NCBI RefSeq assembly: GCF_907164915.1
Contig: NC_061867.1
Coordinates: forward strand, 46,224,242 to 46,288,241
Direction of reading: 5' to 3'
Length of the DNA: 64,000 nt
From: Impatiens glandulifera
Taxonomy: Eukaryota > Streptophyta > Magnoliopsida > Ericales > Balsaminaceae
Below, in pieces: positions 36,116 through 57,719 of the stretch. Made by a program: the position numbers and the translations under genes. Each line of letters starts with the position of its first letter. Position 1 is the stretch's first letter. The notes beneath the pieces were generated by a model, which was given only the letters and a program-made list of their open reading frames with translations, was not told the origin of the DNA and made no database searches.

Positions 36116-37204
36116 ATGTCTGGTGTTATGGAGAAATTTGTTATTGCTTCTATGCTAATGTGGATGGTTCCAATTGCTATCTTATATTCTTTCAAGTATA
36201 ATTTGGTTCCTGGTAAGTCTAATCTTTCTTTAGATTTCTATGATGTTTATAATTTTATGTCTTTTTTCTTACCAATTTCATGTTGATCATGAGCTGAAAA
36301 ATCTGCATTTGTTAGATTAGTGAAACCAAAAAAAATGCATCTGTTGTAGTAACAGTTTTGATTGATGATTGTTTGGATTCAATTCAGTAACCCTAATCTT
36401 ACTTTAGATTTCTATGATGTTTATAATTTGATGGGTTTTTTTACCAATTTCTTTTCATGTTGATCATGAGCTGAAAAATCTACATTTGTTAGATTAGTGA
36501 AACCACAAAACTTGCATCTTTTGTAGTAACTGTTTGATTGATGATTGTTTGGATTAAATTCAGTAACCCTAATCTTTCTTTAGATTTCTATGATGTTTAT
36601 AATTTGATGGGTTTTTTTACCAATTTCTTTTCATGTTGATCATGAGCTGAAAAATCTACATTTGTTAGATTAATGAAACCACAAAACCTGCATCTGTTGT
36701 AGTAACTGTTTGATTGATGATTGTTTGGATTCAATTCAGTAACCCTAATCTTTCTTTAGATTTCTATGATGTCTATAGTTTGATGGGGTTTTTTACCAAT
36801 TTCTTTTCATGTTGATCATGAGTTGAAAAAACTACATTTGTGAGATTTAATGAAACAATAAAAATCTGCATCTGTTGTAGTAACAGTTTTGATTGATGAT
36901 TGTTTGGATTAAATTCAGTAACCCTTCATCAAAAAACCATTATTGTTGTTACTGATCATCAATGTTGATCCAAAACACAGGTATAACCGATATGTCTTCT
37001 TACTCGTTGACATTGTTAAGTGGGTTCGGGGCGGTTATATCAGTCAACATTATAATTGCATTCTACATTTATATGGCAATGAAGGAACCTTCAGAAAAGC
37101 ATCAGCCAAGTGATGCATTTCTTGCACAAGCTAAAGCTAGCATGAGGCAGCTCAAGACAAATGAAACAGAGGATGCTGCAGAAGCTCGAGATAAACAAGA
37201 GTAA
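36116..37204 (+). CDS. VMA21-like V-ATPase assembly membrane protein
   Basis: Exons 36116-36212 and 36981-37204 encode 106 residues, the size of plant VMA21-like proteins. VMA21 is an ER chaperone that guides assembly of the V0 sector of the vacuolar H+-ATPase. Two hydrophobic segments are visible, about residues 8-26 (FVIASMLMWMVPIAILYSF) and 40-66 (SLTLLSGFGAVISVNIIIAF and on), joined by a short loop. A hydrophilic, acidic/basic C-terminal tail (EPSEKHQPSDAFLAQAKAS...DKQE) follows. The tail lacks the KKxx-type retrieval signal of yeast VMA21, ending DKQE instead. The start is the first ATG after the leader. The single intron (36213-36980) is almost entirely tandem repeat. Assignment rests on topology, length and remembered plant homologues. 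Confidence 0.85.
36221..36925 (+). repeat. Tandem repeat, four copies of about 176 bp, filling an intron
   Basis: 'aatctttctttagatttcta' (second copy differs by one base) starts units at 36221, 36395, 36571 and 36747, and the array ends near 36925: spacings 174, 176, 176 and about 176 bp. Each unit has 'ttttcatgttgatcatgagc' and 'gattgatgattgtttggatt'. Units are highly similar, so the expansion is recent. Confidence 0.93.
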
Positions 37205-38606
37205 GCATTCTAAACGAGAGTTTTCTTTTGGTGCAGAAAATGACTTCTCAAATAACCGTATTAAGACACACATTTGCCATAGAAAATGAGGATGAGATGG
37301 AGTCGGGTTTAAATGGGTTGAGTTCTTATTAGGGTTTGTAAAACTAACACGGTTTGTTAATGGTGTTTTTGTTGATTTATTTGGATTAAGTGTTAATCCA
37401 TCAATAATATATTGCATTTTGTGACACTCTGATTAGAGATATCCCACCCATCTTTGGATTCATAGAATTATTGAATTGGAATATAAATTACAATTACATA
37501 AGAATTGGTACAATTCAATAAGAAAAAAAAAATCTTTAGAAATTTGGTTAATCTCTTGTATTTTGTTACATGTGTTTTTAATTCTTCATTAATAATATTA
37601 TTATTATTTTGAATTATAGAGAACTTACATCAAGATTTAACTATGTTAATTCTTCATTAATATTATTATATACAACAAATCACAAAATTAATCCAATACT
37701 TGAAAAACTTTAAAAAATTTGTAGACCCCAACTAATAACATGATATAAAACATGCCCAACATACAAAATAAAATAAGTTTAGGTATGTAAGGTGGGATTA
37801 AAGATTAAAAATCATACATAAATTTGAAATTTTAATTTTAATTCTAATTTTCTAAAGGATCAAACACTACTCAAGTTCAAATTTTCATTAAAAACACTCT
37901 GAATGAAAGGGGTATACAGTATTTCTTATTCTTAAAAAAAGTAAACTCTAATTTTACAAAGTAAAAAAATTTGAACCAAAACCCAATCAATCTAATTTGC
38001 TCCAAAAAAAATAAACCCTAATTTTAAGAATAAAATAACAATAGCCTAACTAATTTGAATCAAAGATCAATAGAATAATTCAACCAACTACCACAAACTC
38101 AAAATACAATATTGTGGTGTCAAAATTTTATTTTATTTATAGAAAAGTTGAAAGTGAAGAATTTTAATTTTTTTCAAAAATACACAAATAAAATATAAGA
38201 AAATGATAGGGAGTGATAGTTATATGTGAAGAAAGTTGACCGAAATAATGTGTCATTTTCTTATTTAATTAAAAATCTAATAGTAGAGAAAAATTTTAGA
38301 TTTTTAATCCAATAAGGAGATAATATATCATTCCTGTCAAGAAAACTTTCTTGACCGATGATCCATACGAACTATAGATAGATAATACGAACTATAGATA
38401 GATAATAAAAATATCAACAAACAATTCCTTTGTCCTCCTAATTTGTAGGAATTATTCACTTCACAGTATATTCAAAATTAATAAATATCACTTGATCTAG
38501 CAGACAAGCACCAATGATTTCATATTCCCAATCATGGACACTGCAAATATGTAGGAAACCTAGGACATAAAATTTATTTACTTTTTAAAAAAAAACTATC
38601 TTTTGG

Positions 38607-38637
<31 letters not shown>

Positions 38638-39364
38638 GAAAATAAAAAATACAATAAAGTTGTATTTTAATAAACTCAAGATAGTCTAGTACACATCTCC
38701 TTCTCGATTGATGTGAATGTTTGAAAAAAACTTTTAATTCTATCTACCCAAAACTATTTTCTTCCACTCAAATTTATAAACTTCAATTTTTAAACTCAAA
38801 TAGTTAAATCTAGCTCGAACTCAAATTTATAAACTCGTTCGAGCTCGAGTTAATAAATACTTAATCGAGTGAAACTAACTTTAACTCGACTTGACTCATT
38901 TGAAGCCCTAGCTTAGGGCCAAATAAATAGAAAGTTATAACTTTAGGTGATGCCAGAGAATAAACTCTGATTTCAAAACAAACAAACAAAAAATGATAAA
39001 ATCTTACATTTTTCTATTTATATTTCCAACATCAGTCCATCAATATCTCTTTATCAATAACATACATACATACTGATACATAATAAATATATATATATCA
39101 ACATTTCTTCTTCTCCTAAAACATAAAAAGATAGACCAAAAGACAAACATATCCTAGAAATAGTACAAGTCAACCCATTTCACAATTCCTTGTTGTTAAG
39201 TTTAACAAAGAATTCCTGCCAACAATCCAGGAGACTGAATAGCTTTTTTTTTCCTTTTTTTTTCAATTTATACAATCGTCGTCACACTGTGATGATATAT
39301 CGTCTTTTTTTTTCTCTTTCCACCTCCAAATGCATCATACAGTTTGCAAATACAAATATGAATG
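37205..39364. other. Convergent intergenic spacer, no gene seen
   Basis: It lies between the ends of the VMA21-like gene (+) and the GDH-like gene (-), so both terminators should be here. It holds a run of about 29 A at 38607-38635, a duplicated 'tacgaactatagatagataa' at about 38366 and 38386, and TA-rich DNA. No domain-bearing ORF was seen. Confidence 0.5.
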
Positions 39365-49543
<10,179 letters not shown>

Positions 49544-52500
49544 TCAGCATAACAATTGAAGTCAATCCCAGTCAGGAAATTTGTTGATAAATTGCTAATT
49601 GATAATGAATCTGCCTCAAATACCTCTCGTCTTCAAGCTGCTACTGATTGAGCTGATTCGTCCTTCAATGGTAGTTTTCAATTTGAGTGAAGATTTAGAG
49701 ATGAACGAAGAAACCCCATTAGACAAAGATGGTCTCTTGAGAGAATTTCCATTGACATGATTTTCCACTTTCATTACTTTCTCTCTCTTTATGATTGGTC
49801 GAGCTGCCGTTAAAGCTCCGTATGGTTTTTTTTTTTTTTTTTTTCAAACATCGTAAATTGTGTGCGGTTAGACAATTGTTTTTTTTATTATAGTTTTTTC
49901 CAAATAAAATAAGAACAAAAGACATTTATTTAGCATATATTTTAGAAATAAACACTTTATTTTTGTTTAAAAAATACATGTGTTAAATCTTTTAGGATTG
50001 ACACTGACTTCGCAACTTTAAGTAATGGTGATTACAAAAGATTTATTTCGCTAAATTCGACATTTTTCTATTATTAGAAGTTACGATTTTAATGAAAATT
50101 AAAATCTTCTATATATATTAGTTAGGAAAATTAAGATAGGCTCGAAAAGATTTTTGAAAATAAGAAAACGACAAAAAAAAAAAATATATAATAATAGAAA
50201 AGGGTCAGCATTTTAGAAACCATTTTTTTAATCAAGTTGTCACGTCATTTTCTACGCAAACATTGGTCATTGTAAATTTGGCGGTAAATAAACGCATGTA
50301 TTTTATTTTTATTTTTACAAATATTTTATACAATATAGGCTAATCAATTGTCTTTATCTTAAATATTGATTAACATTATATTTTTATTGAATTTAATAAA
50401 AGTTAATTTAATTATTTTAAATTAAGAAACTAACCAACCTCATATCAATTTAAGTATTCCTTTAATTGAAATGAACATGTCTTTGACCACTTTTCACTTA
50501 TTTATTAAGATAAATAAAATGAACATTTTCTAAAGTATGGTTTTGACATTTTGTCATGAAAATTAAGAAAATTATTATTTTACGCAAAATATTTATTAAC
50601 AATTAAATTTTAAAAATTATAAAAAATAAAATAAAATTATTTTATTTATGGAGAACTAGATAATATTGTCCTAATGACTTTATCTATGGATATAAAAACA
50701 TTTTTTTTTACCTTATTATCACTTAAATGTTTTTATTTTATTTTATCAAAACTTTAAATTAAATATAAATATCATCACTGTCACCTCTTGCTTTTTAACA
50801 AATAATTAATTATAATAAAATAATACTTTTTTAATTATTTTTTTTATTAAAGTTATTTAAAAAATAATATTTTATCATTATCACATCACACTCATAATTA
50901 CTTTTTAAAATTGACAAAATAAAAGTAATTTTATTTTTATTAAATATAAAAGATGTGATTAAATTAAATAAAAAAATGAAATTTAAATATATTTTTAACT
51001 ACAACAAATTCTTTTATCAAAACTTTTCATTTTTTATAAAATATAACAAATAACTCAGTATAATTTTAAAATTTAAATTAAAAAAAAATCATATATAATA
51101 AGGATAATATAAAATAAATAAATAAAAATTGGAAGGTGAGCCATCAACTATATAGGTATCTCTACTATATATTTAAATACTGATATCACATATGCTACCA
51201 CCTATAAATAATATTTATGATATACATAATTTTCGATCGGTGGTATTGATATTGTACTATTTATATAAAATAATAATAAAAAAATAGTTTGATACATAAG
51301 TAAATAATATTTTTGAGTGTATGAAATGAATTAAAAATATTACATAATAATTTGCATCACTGCTTATATCAATTTTCTTAACAGAAATAATGATTTTTTT
51401 TTTATAAAATAAAAGTAAGCTCAATATAGTTTTATAATTTAAATAAGTAAAAACAAAATCATATATAATAAGGATAATATGAAAATAAATAAATAAATAA
51501 TTGAAAGGTGAACCACTAACTAACTATTAAATATGTTACCTAATCAAATGCAATCTCATTTAATTTTACTTTCTTATTTAAGAAAAAGATAATGGGATAT
51601 GACATAAGCAATGTTATCCTTTTTCCAATTTAGTCCACTTTTTATTTTGTTTAATTTGTCTAAATATTTTATAGTCATTTACTTGATCCCTTTAATTTTA
51701 TCTTTATTCAAATTTAACCCTAACATTTTCAATCTCTTTAATTTTGACCTTTAATTTTTGTACTTAATTCAATTTTACCATTTACTTACAAAAGATAAAA
51801 CAAAAATAACCATAAAAAAAACCTTAAACTATACTTATGAAAAATAAAATAAAATACCAAAATACTTTAATTATGAGAAAGATTAACTAAATTATAATTA
51901 TCATAATTCTTATTCAACAAGAGATCGATGTAGAAAGTATTATAAAAACATTAATCTCAATTTATGTTATCCGAGTTTTGGACAATATTATTTTGATCAC
52001 TATCATATCTGAATTATAATTATAATCAAGAAAAACACTAATGTACAATAAAAGAAAATTAAAGTAATAATTAGATATAAAAAAACGACTTTTGATAAAA
52101 CTATAGAATTTTTTTTTTATTAACTTCTATTAAATATGATTGATTTTGATTTTTGGAAAAAAAAATATTGTAACAAAATTTATTTAAAGTTATAATTGAA
52201 ATTTGAATATTTCAAACAGGGTATTGTTTATTTTCCTTTGAAATCATCACATATCATATGCATACATTTTACGGCTAAGCTTATTTTTTTTGGTCAAATT
52301 ATTATAATGTAAAGAGATTTTTTAATTTTGTTTTTTCATTTTTCAATCGCAATCAAACTTTTACATAGAAACTTCAATTTGTATTGTATAAATTTGGGTT
52401 TATGAAATAATAGTTAAAACAAATGAATAAAAAAGTCACACAATAATTTGCATTATTTCTAATATATTTTTTTATACCAACAAAGTTAGCTATAATATGT

Positions 52501-54206
52501 ATCATCATCTAAAAAATATTAACATATAATTAAATCATGATGAATAACACAGTCTTATACAAAAAATAAAATAAAAAATAGTTTAAATGTTTTTTCAATA
52601 AAATTATAAATAGAACATATTGAAACAAAATACTAATTTCTAAAAAGTGATACTTTTGTGAATGAGAAATTTATGAGTAATTAAAAGATTTTGAAATATA
52701 CATAATTTTAAAGAACTCCTAATATAAGTTAATAAGAAAGTTAGGATAAAAAATAAGATTTCATAACTTTTCAACTATTTGGCAACATCCTTGTTGTCGA
52801 CGTAATGACAGACGAATCGGATATACGAACCCAATACTAGACTCGGAACCAGGATAACGTCTTGTCAAAAAAAATGATTAATAAATATATATTTCTTTAA
52901 AAGTAAAACAAAAGACAAACATGATATTAGATGGCTAAAGGATCCATAATATTTTTTTTGCTAAATATATTTCTTTCAAAATTAATATTTTTTTGGTATT
53001 AAGACATGGGATCCAAAATTTTATGTGCTTTCTTGTTTGAATTTTCTTTATCTACTAAAAATTAATAGATTCCATTCCAAAAGTGAGTCTATAATAAGGA
53101 TGAATTTTTTATTTTTTTTTTAAATATCATTTTAATTCTCATTGTTTTTGTCGTGTTCACGTATTATATGTTTATTTTCATATATGTCTTCGAACAAATT
53201 TCATTCCTATTTTATGTTACAAACAACAATTTATTCAATAAATTTAAAATCTTTAAAATATTTGTCATAGTGTTAATAGGTTAATCATGTGAATATTTTA
53301 AACCAATTGAAAAGAGTTCTAGATAAATAATGTTTATGTCAATATTTTTTCAATAGAATTATGAATTCTCAAAATATGTCGATTCAAAAAATTTAGTTAT
53401 TTTCAAAACCTTACTAATTCACTTACTTACCATTTAAACAAAAAAAAAAAACAATTTTTAAACAAGTGTTTTTATTTTTAAGATTTTATAAAAATATAAC
53501 CATAGTTTCAATCATCTAATTATTTATTTTATATATTTAAATATCAAAATTATCATTTATTTAATTAAATTAAATTAATTTATTTTAAAAAATAAAAAAA
53601 AATCTTTGAATTTTAACCATAAAAAACTGATTTTCCAAAAATTTAATTAAACATGATTTTGTAAAAAAAAATGAATAAAAAAAAAATCTCATTAACCACT
53701 ACATCAAATAAGTCAAAAGAGTCCGTCTTGCAAATTGACAAATAAAGACCCGCAACCAGATCCAGAATCCGCCAACCCGAAGGACATTTTTTAGATCCTT
53801 TTCCAAGTCTATTTTTCATCAAATATTAACAACTTTCTCACAAATATAAAACTTGTTTTTTGATATTTTAAATTATGTCATTAAAAAAAATAATTAGTAG
53901 GACAAAAAAAAATTAATATTGAATGTTTGAAAATATCTAGAACTCAAGTAGAACAAAAAAAATCTTATTAAATTTTAATATATATATAATTAAAATTTAT
54001 TTTATAACTTATTTCATCTAAATTAATATTTTAATGAGATATTTTAAAAAATAAAATTTTAAAATAATTTGTTTTTGTTCCAACCTAGCTCCAATTTCAA
54101 ATTAAGATTTTACAAATAAAGTTGAAAATATTAAAATAACTCATCAAAGAAGCTTCAAAATTATATAAAAAAAATGTATTAGAATGAATATTTGGATTCT
54201 CAGGTC

Positions 54207-54247
<41 letters not shown>

Positions 54248-54790
54248 ATAAACTCAACAACACCACATTAATATAATCATTAATATAGTCATCAAATATA
54301 TAATTCACTCGTTAGTATTTTCTCTTTTATCTCGTCCTCCCTCTTTTTTAATTAAATTTAGTTTTTCATTACAATATATATTATTATTTACAAAAATATT
54401 TATATTAATATTAATTCAAAATATAATTTTTTATTTTTTTAATTAAAAATACACCTAACTTTATAATTTATATACTTTCATAATTTTATATTTATTTGTT
54501 ACCTTATATATATATATATTATTTTTTATTATTAATTTTATATAAATACATTTTTATCTTTTATCATCCATTTTTATCTTTATCATACATTTTTTATTTC
54601 ATATATATATATATATATAATATTTTCTTTATAAATATAAATAATTTTTATGTTAATATAAAATTTTTAATAATAAATATTAAATACAAAATATATATAC
54701 ATACACAAAATAATAAAATTATTTTAACAATCATAAATAGTCTAATGGTTTAAGTGTTCACATCTCATGTTAAAGACTAGAGTTTGAATT
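49544..54790. other. AT-rich gene-free stretch
   Basis: This runs from the start of the GDH-like gene towards the TGA gene. The GDH-like promoter should lie near 49544-50000. The rest is very AT-rich, with homopolymers and (TA)n runs (54211-54243), and no ORF with a recognisable domain. A diverged direct repeat is present: about 51040-51150 resembles 51410-51525 ('aaaatcatatataataagga'). Confidence 0.55.
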
Positions 54791-55600
54791 TCAAAACATG
54801 CAAATTTATATTTTCAAGGTGGCGCAACTTTGGTTTGGCGAGCATTTGAAAGTCCGAGGTCACGAGATGGAGGTCGGATGATAGTTGATTGTCGGGTGTG
54901 AGGTCGGAATTAGTAGTTGGTATGACGATCATTTAAAAGTGTGAGGTCACGAGATGAATGTCAGGTGGTGAGTGGTTTGTCGAGTGTGAGGTCGAAATTA
55001 GTGATTGGTTTAGCTAGAATTTAAAAGTGTGTGAGGTCACGAGATGGAGGTCGGGTGGTGGATGATTTATCGAGTGTGAGGTTGGAATTAATTGTTGGTT
55101 TGATGAACATTTGAAAGTGTGAGGTCATGAGATGAATGTTGGGTGGTGGTTAGTGATTGGTTTGACGTTGAATAAGAGGTCTGTGATCAATTGTGATTGG
55201 AATTAATAGTTAGTTTGACGAACATTTGAAAGTGTGAGGTCATGAGATGAATGTCAGGTGGTGGTTAGTGGTTGGTTTGATGTTGAATAAGAGGTCTTTG
55301 ATCAATTGAGATTGATTGTTGATTTGTTGAAGTGGAAGTAAAAAAGAGGTTGACTAAGATTTATGACTGGTTTGTCGAGGGATAGATGCATATGAAAAAG
55401 TGTGAGTCACAAGATGATGATCAATTGGAGGCTTAGTGATTAAGTTTGACGAAATATAAAAGGTGTTGTCATCAATTAATGTCAACTAAAATTGGTGGGT
55501 AGTTTGTCGAAAAGATAAAAAATGAATATGAAAAAGTTTGAGTCATAAGATGAGGGTCAATCGAGGGATTAAGTGAGTGCCAAATAGATAAAATAGATGT
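54736..55600 (+). repeat. Second minisatellite field of the dispersed family
   Basis: Units contain 'aaagtgtgaggtcacgagat', 'gaatgtcaggtggtg' and 'ggtttgacgaacatttgaaa'. Unit starts at about 54933, 55024, 55114 and 55228 give periods of 90-115 bp. It is preceded by a tRNA-like 'agtctaatggtttaagtgtt' with 'agagtttgaatttcaaaaca'. Wording overlaps the 12.4-14.2 kb field (ggtcacgagatgagaggtcg). Confidence 0.7.
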
Positions 55601-55659
55601 TAATATTATGTTTAAGATTAAACTTAATTTTATCTAAAATATTTATAAATAAATAATAT

Positions 55660-55705
55660 TTTATATATATTCTTATCCGTGCAAATGCACACCTTCATAC
55701 TAGTT
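55660..55705 (+). mobile_element. Possible Helitron 3' terminus
   Basis: 'tccgtgcaaatgcacacctt' followed by 'catactag' and a T. A GTGC/GCAC hairpin sits about 10 nt before a CTAG end with a T next to it, the established Helitron 3' layout. The matching 5' TC end is not certain. No Rep/helicase is encoded in the window. Confidence 0.5.
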
Positions 55706-56520
55706 TGAATAAACATAATAAAAATATATCACATCTTTCGACTCTTCTTCATTACATTACTCAATTCATTACAAAAAAATTAAAATACTTTATATTTTAA
55801 ATTATTATTATAAATTAATACCTTTTAAACTTTTTTATTAAAAAAAATATTTATGTTATTTAAATAATCCAATCCCAAACCGTTATTAGTTAATTAAATT
55901 ATTATAATATATATATTTTTAAATTTAAATTTTATAAAACAAAATTTAATTATTGAAGAGAAGATATAGGATGAGTTTTGTTTCAGTCTCCTTATAGTAT
56001 ATTTATAATCATCCTTTTATAATAATATTTTTTTTTCAAATTACACATCTTTTAATGTCAACCAAACCATTTTAAAAATTAAAAATATATATATCTCAAA
56101 AAGAACATTTATACATTTTAGAAAATTTTACAAAAGACTAAAATTAAGATACAAGACTATTTCATACAAACGAGGAGAGAATTTAAGAAAGAAAATGCGG
56201 GGAAGAGAATTTGAGAAAGAAAATGAGAGAAAAAAAGAGTGTAACTGCGTCACTTGCTGAAAAAATAAAGGATGATAAGAGAATAGAGAGAAAATTTATT
56301 AATTTTTCCAAAATTTATTAATTTTTCCAAATCAGATTATCACGTAATTCCCTCTCAAATTCTCTTTCCCAATAATTTTTCTTTATTAATTATATAAATA
56401 TTAATTTTCTCTCTCTAAAATTTTAGTTAAAACCAAACAAGACTATATGATGTCAAACCCACTAAAACTTTACCCAACCAATATAAAAAAAATCGTCAGC
56501 AGTCATCGGAAAGTGGAGGA
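55706..56520. other. AT-rich spacer before the TGA gene
   Basis: No coding signal was seen. Purine-rich 'gagagaatttaagaaagaaaatg' type repeats lie at 56175-56230, and an 'aaaatttattaatttttcc' duplication lies at about 56290 and 56310. The TGA promoter is probably in the last few hundred bases. Confidence 0.45.
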
Positions 56521-57719
56521 TTTGCGCCAGGAAAAAGACGTCTAGAGATTGGCATGCATCTCCTTCAAACCTGACTCTCTTTCTCTCTCACATACACACA
56601 AACACACACAACAGAGGTCAGCAACTTTCAGGTACATATCAAAGTTCCTGGTCCTGTTCAGATTGGAACCTCGAAGATTTCTTGATTTACCCACTTCAGG
56701 AAGTAACTCTTTAAGCCTAAAGGAAGATGTGATTTGATCTTCTTGTTGCTTCCTCTTTAGGGTAATCTTTATCTCCACTCATTTGAGCTTTTATCAGTTG
56801 GGTTTATTCTCTTAATGCTCTAATTTGCTAATACAGCTTCAGCTTTCTACAGTAATTTACTGCATTTGTTGATTAAACATTCGGTTTTATTGTTGACATT
56901 GCGAGCTTCTTTTACTAAAGAGAACACTTTATAGATAGACCACTAAATAAATAGAAGATCTTCAAATTTGGAAAAAAATTGATTTGATTTGATAAATGAG
57001 TGTTTAATGTTTTTTTAGGGTTTTTCTTTTTATGTTTTGTTGCTGTAAAGTGTATAATCCCTTCCTTTTATGTATCAGTTGTCTTCCTGAGGTGAATTTG
57101 CTTTGTGGGTTTGCTTCTCAGGTTTCTTATCTTCTGTTTAGGAGATGGTGAATTTTGTCTTACTGATGGAAAAGTTCTCATGCTGCCAAATTTGGTTTAC
57201 TCGTTACACATTTACAAGATTGTGTAAGTTGTTAATACATGTCATTTGCATGATGATGAGATTCGAATAATGAAATCAATACAACTGTTGAAACAGGCAT
57301 GTGATAGTGTTTGATTCTTTGAGTTTTTGATAATAAGGAAGGGAATGGGTTGTGATATTTATAAGACTTGGAGGTTAATGAATTGAAATACTCAAATTAT
57401 AAGATTGTAAACACAATCTTATCAAATCCAATTCATACTAATGTAATAGACTAATTGCTTGCTGATCATTAATTGATGTGGCATCCATTCCTACTTGTCT
57501 TCATTTGTTCCTGACCATTGGATCCGGGTCGATCCTACATTTCTTGGTAGCTTTAGCTTCCGTATCGTATCAAGGGTCGCTCCATCAGTTGGCTTTGATG
57601 ACCAAAGGATGATTTGGTCTTTACTTATGTTATTTCTCTCATGTTTCTTATATGAAAAACAGAAGGTCGAGTTCATCAAAACCAAGATCAGGTTGGACTA
57701 GAAACCTTGTTTCAAACAT

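Noticed and set aside
36221..36925. CRISPR-like array
   Set aside because: The entire 176-bp unit is repeated without unique spacers and lies in a plant intron; it is an ordinary tandem repeat.
54496..54753. Tyr/Ile-rich 85-codon ORF
   Set aside because: It is a by-product of TA-rich simple sequence (runs of YIYIY) with no domain.
51159..55705. Full Helitron from TCTCTACTA (51159) to CTAG (55704)
   Set aside because: The 5' motif is short, lies between the two copies of a direct repeat, and common AT-rich sequence could give it by chance; only the 3' end was kept.
57495..57701. 68-codon ORF ending 19 bp before the TGA start, a possible uORF
   Set aside because: An AG at about 57662 and the overall layout suggest part of this region is a leader intron; no conserved peptide is recognised, so calling a uORF is not justified.
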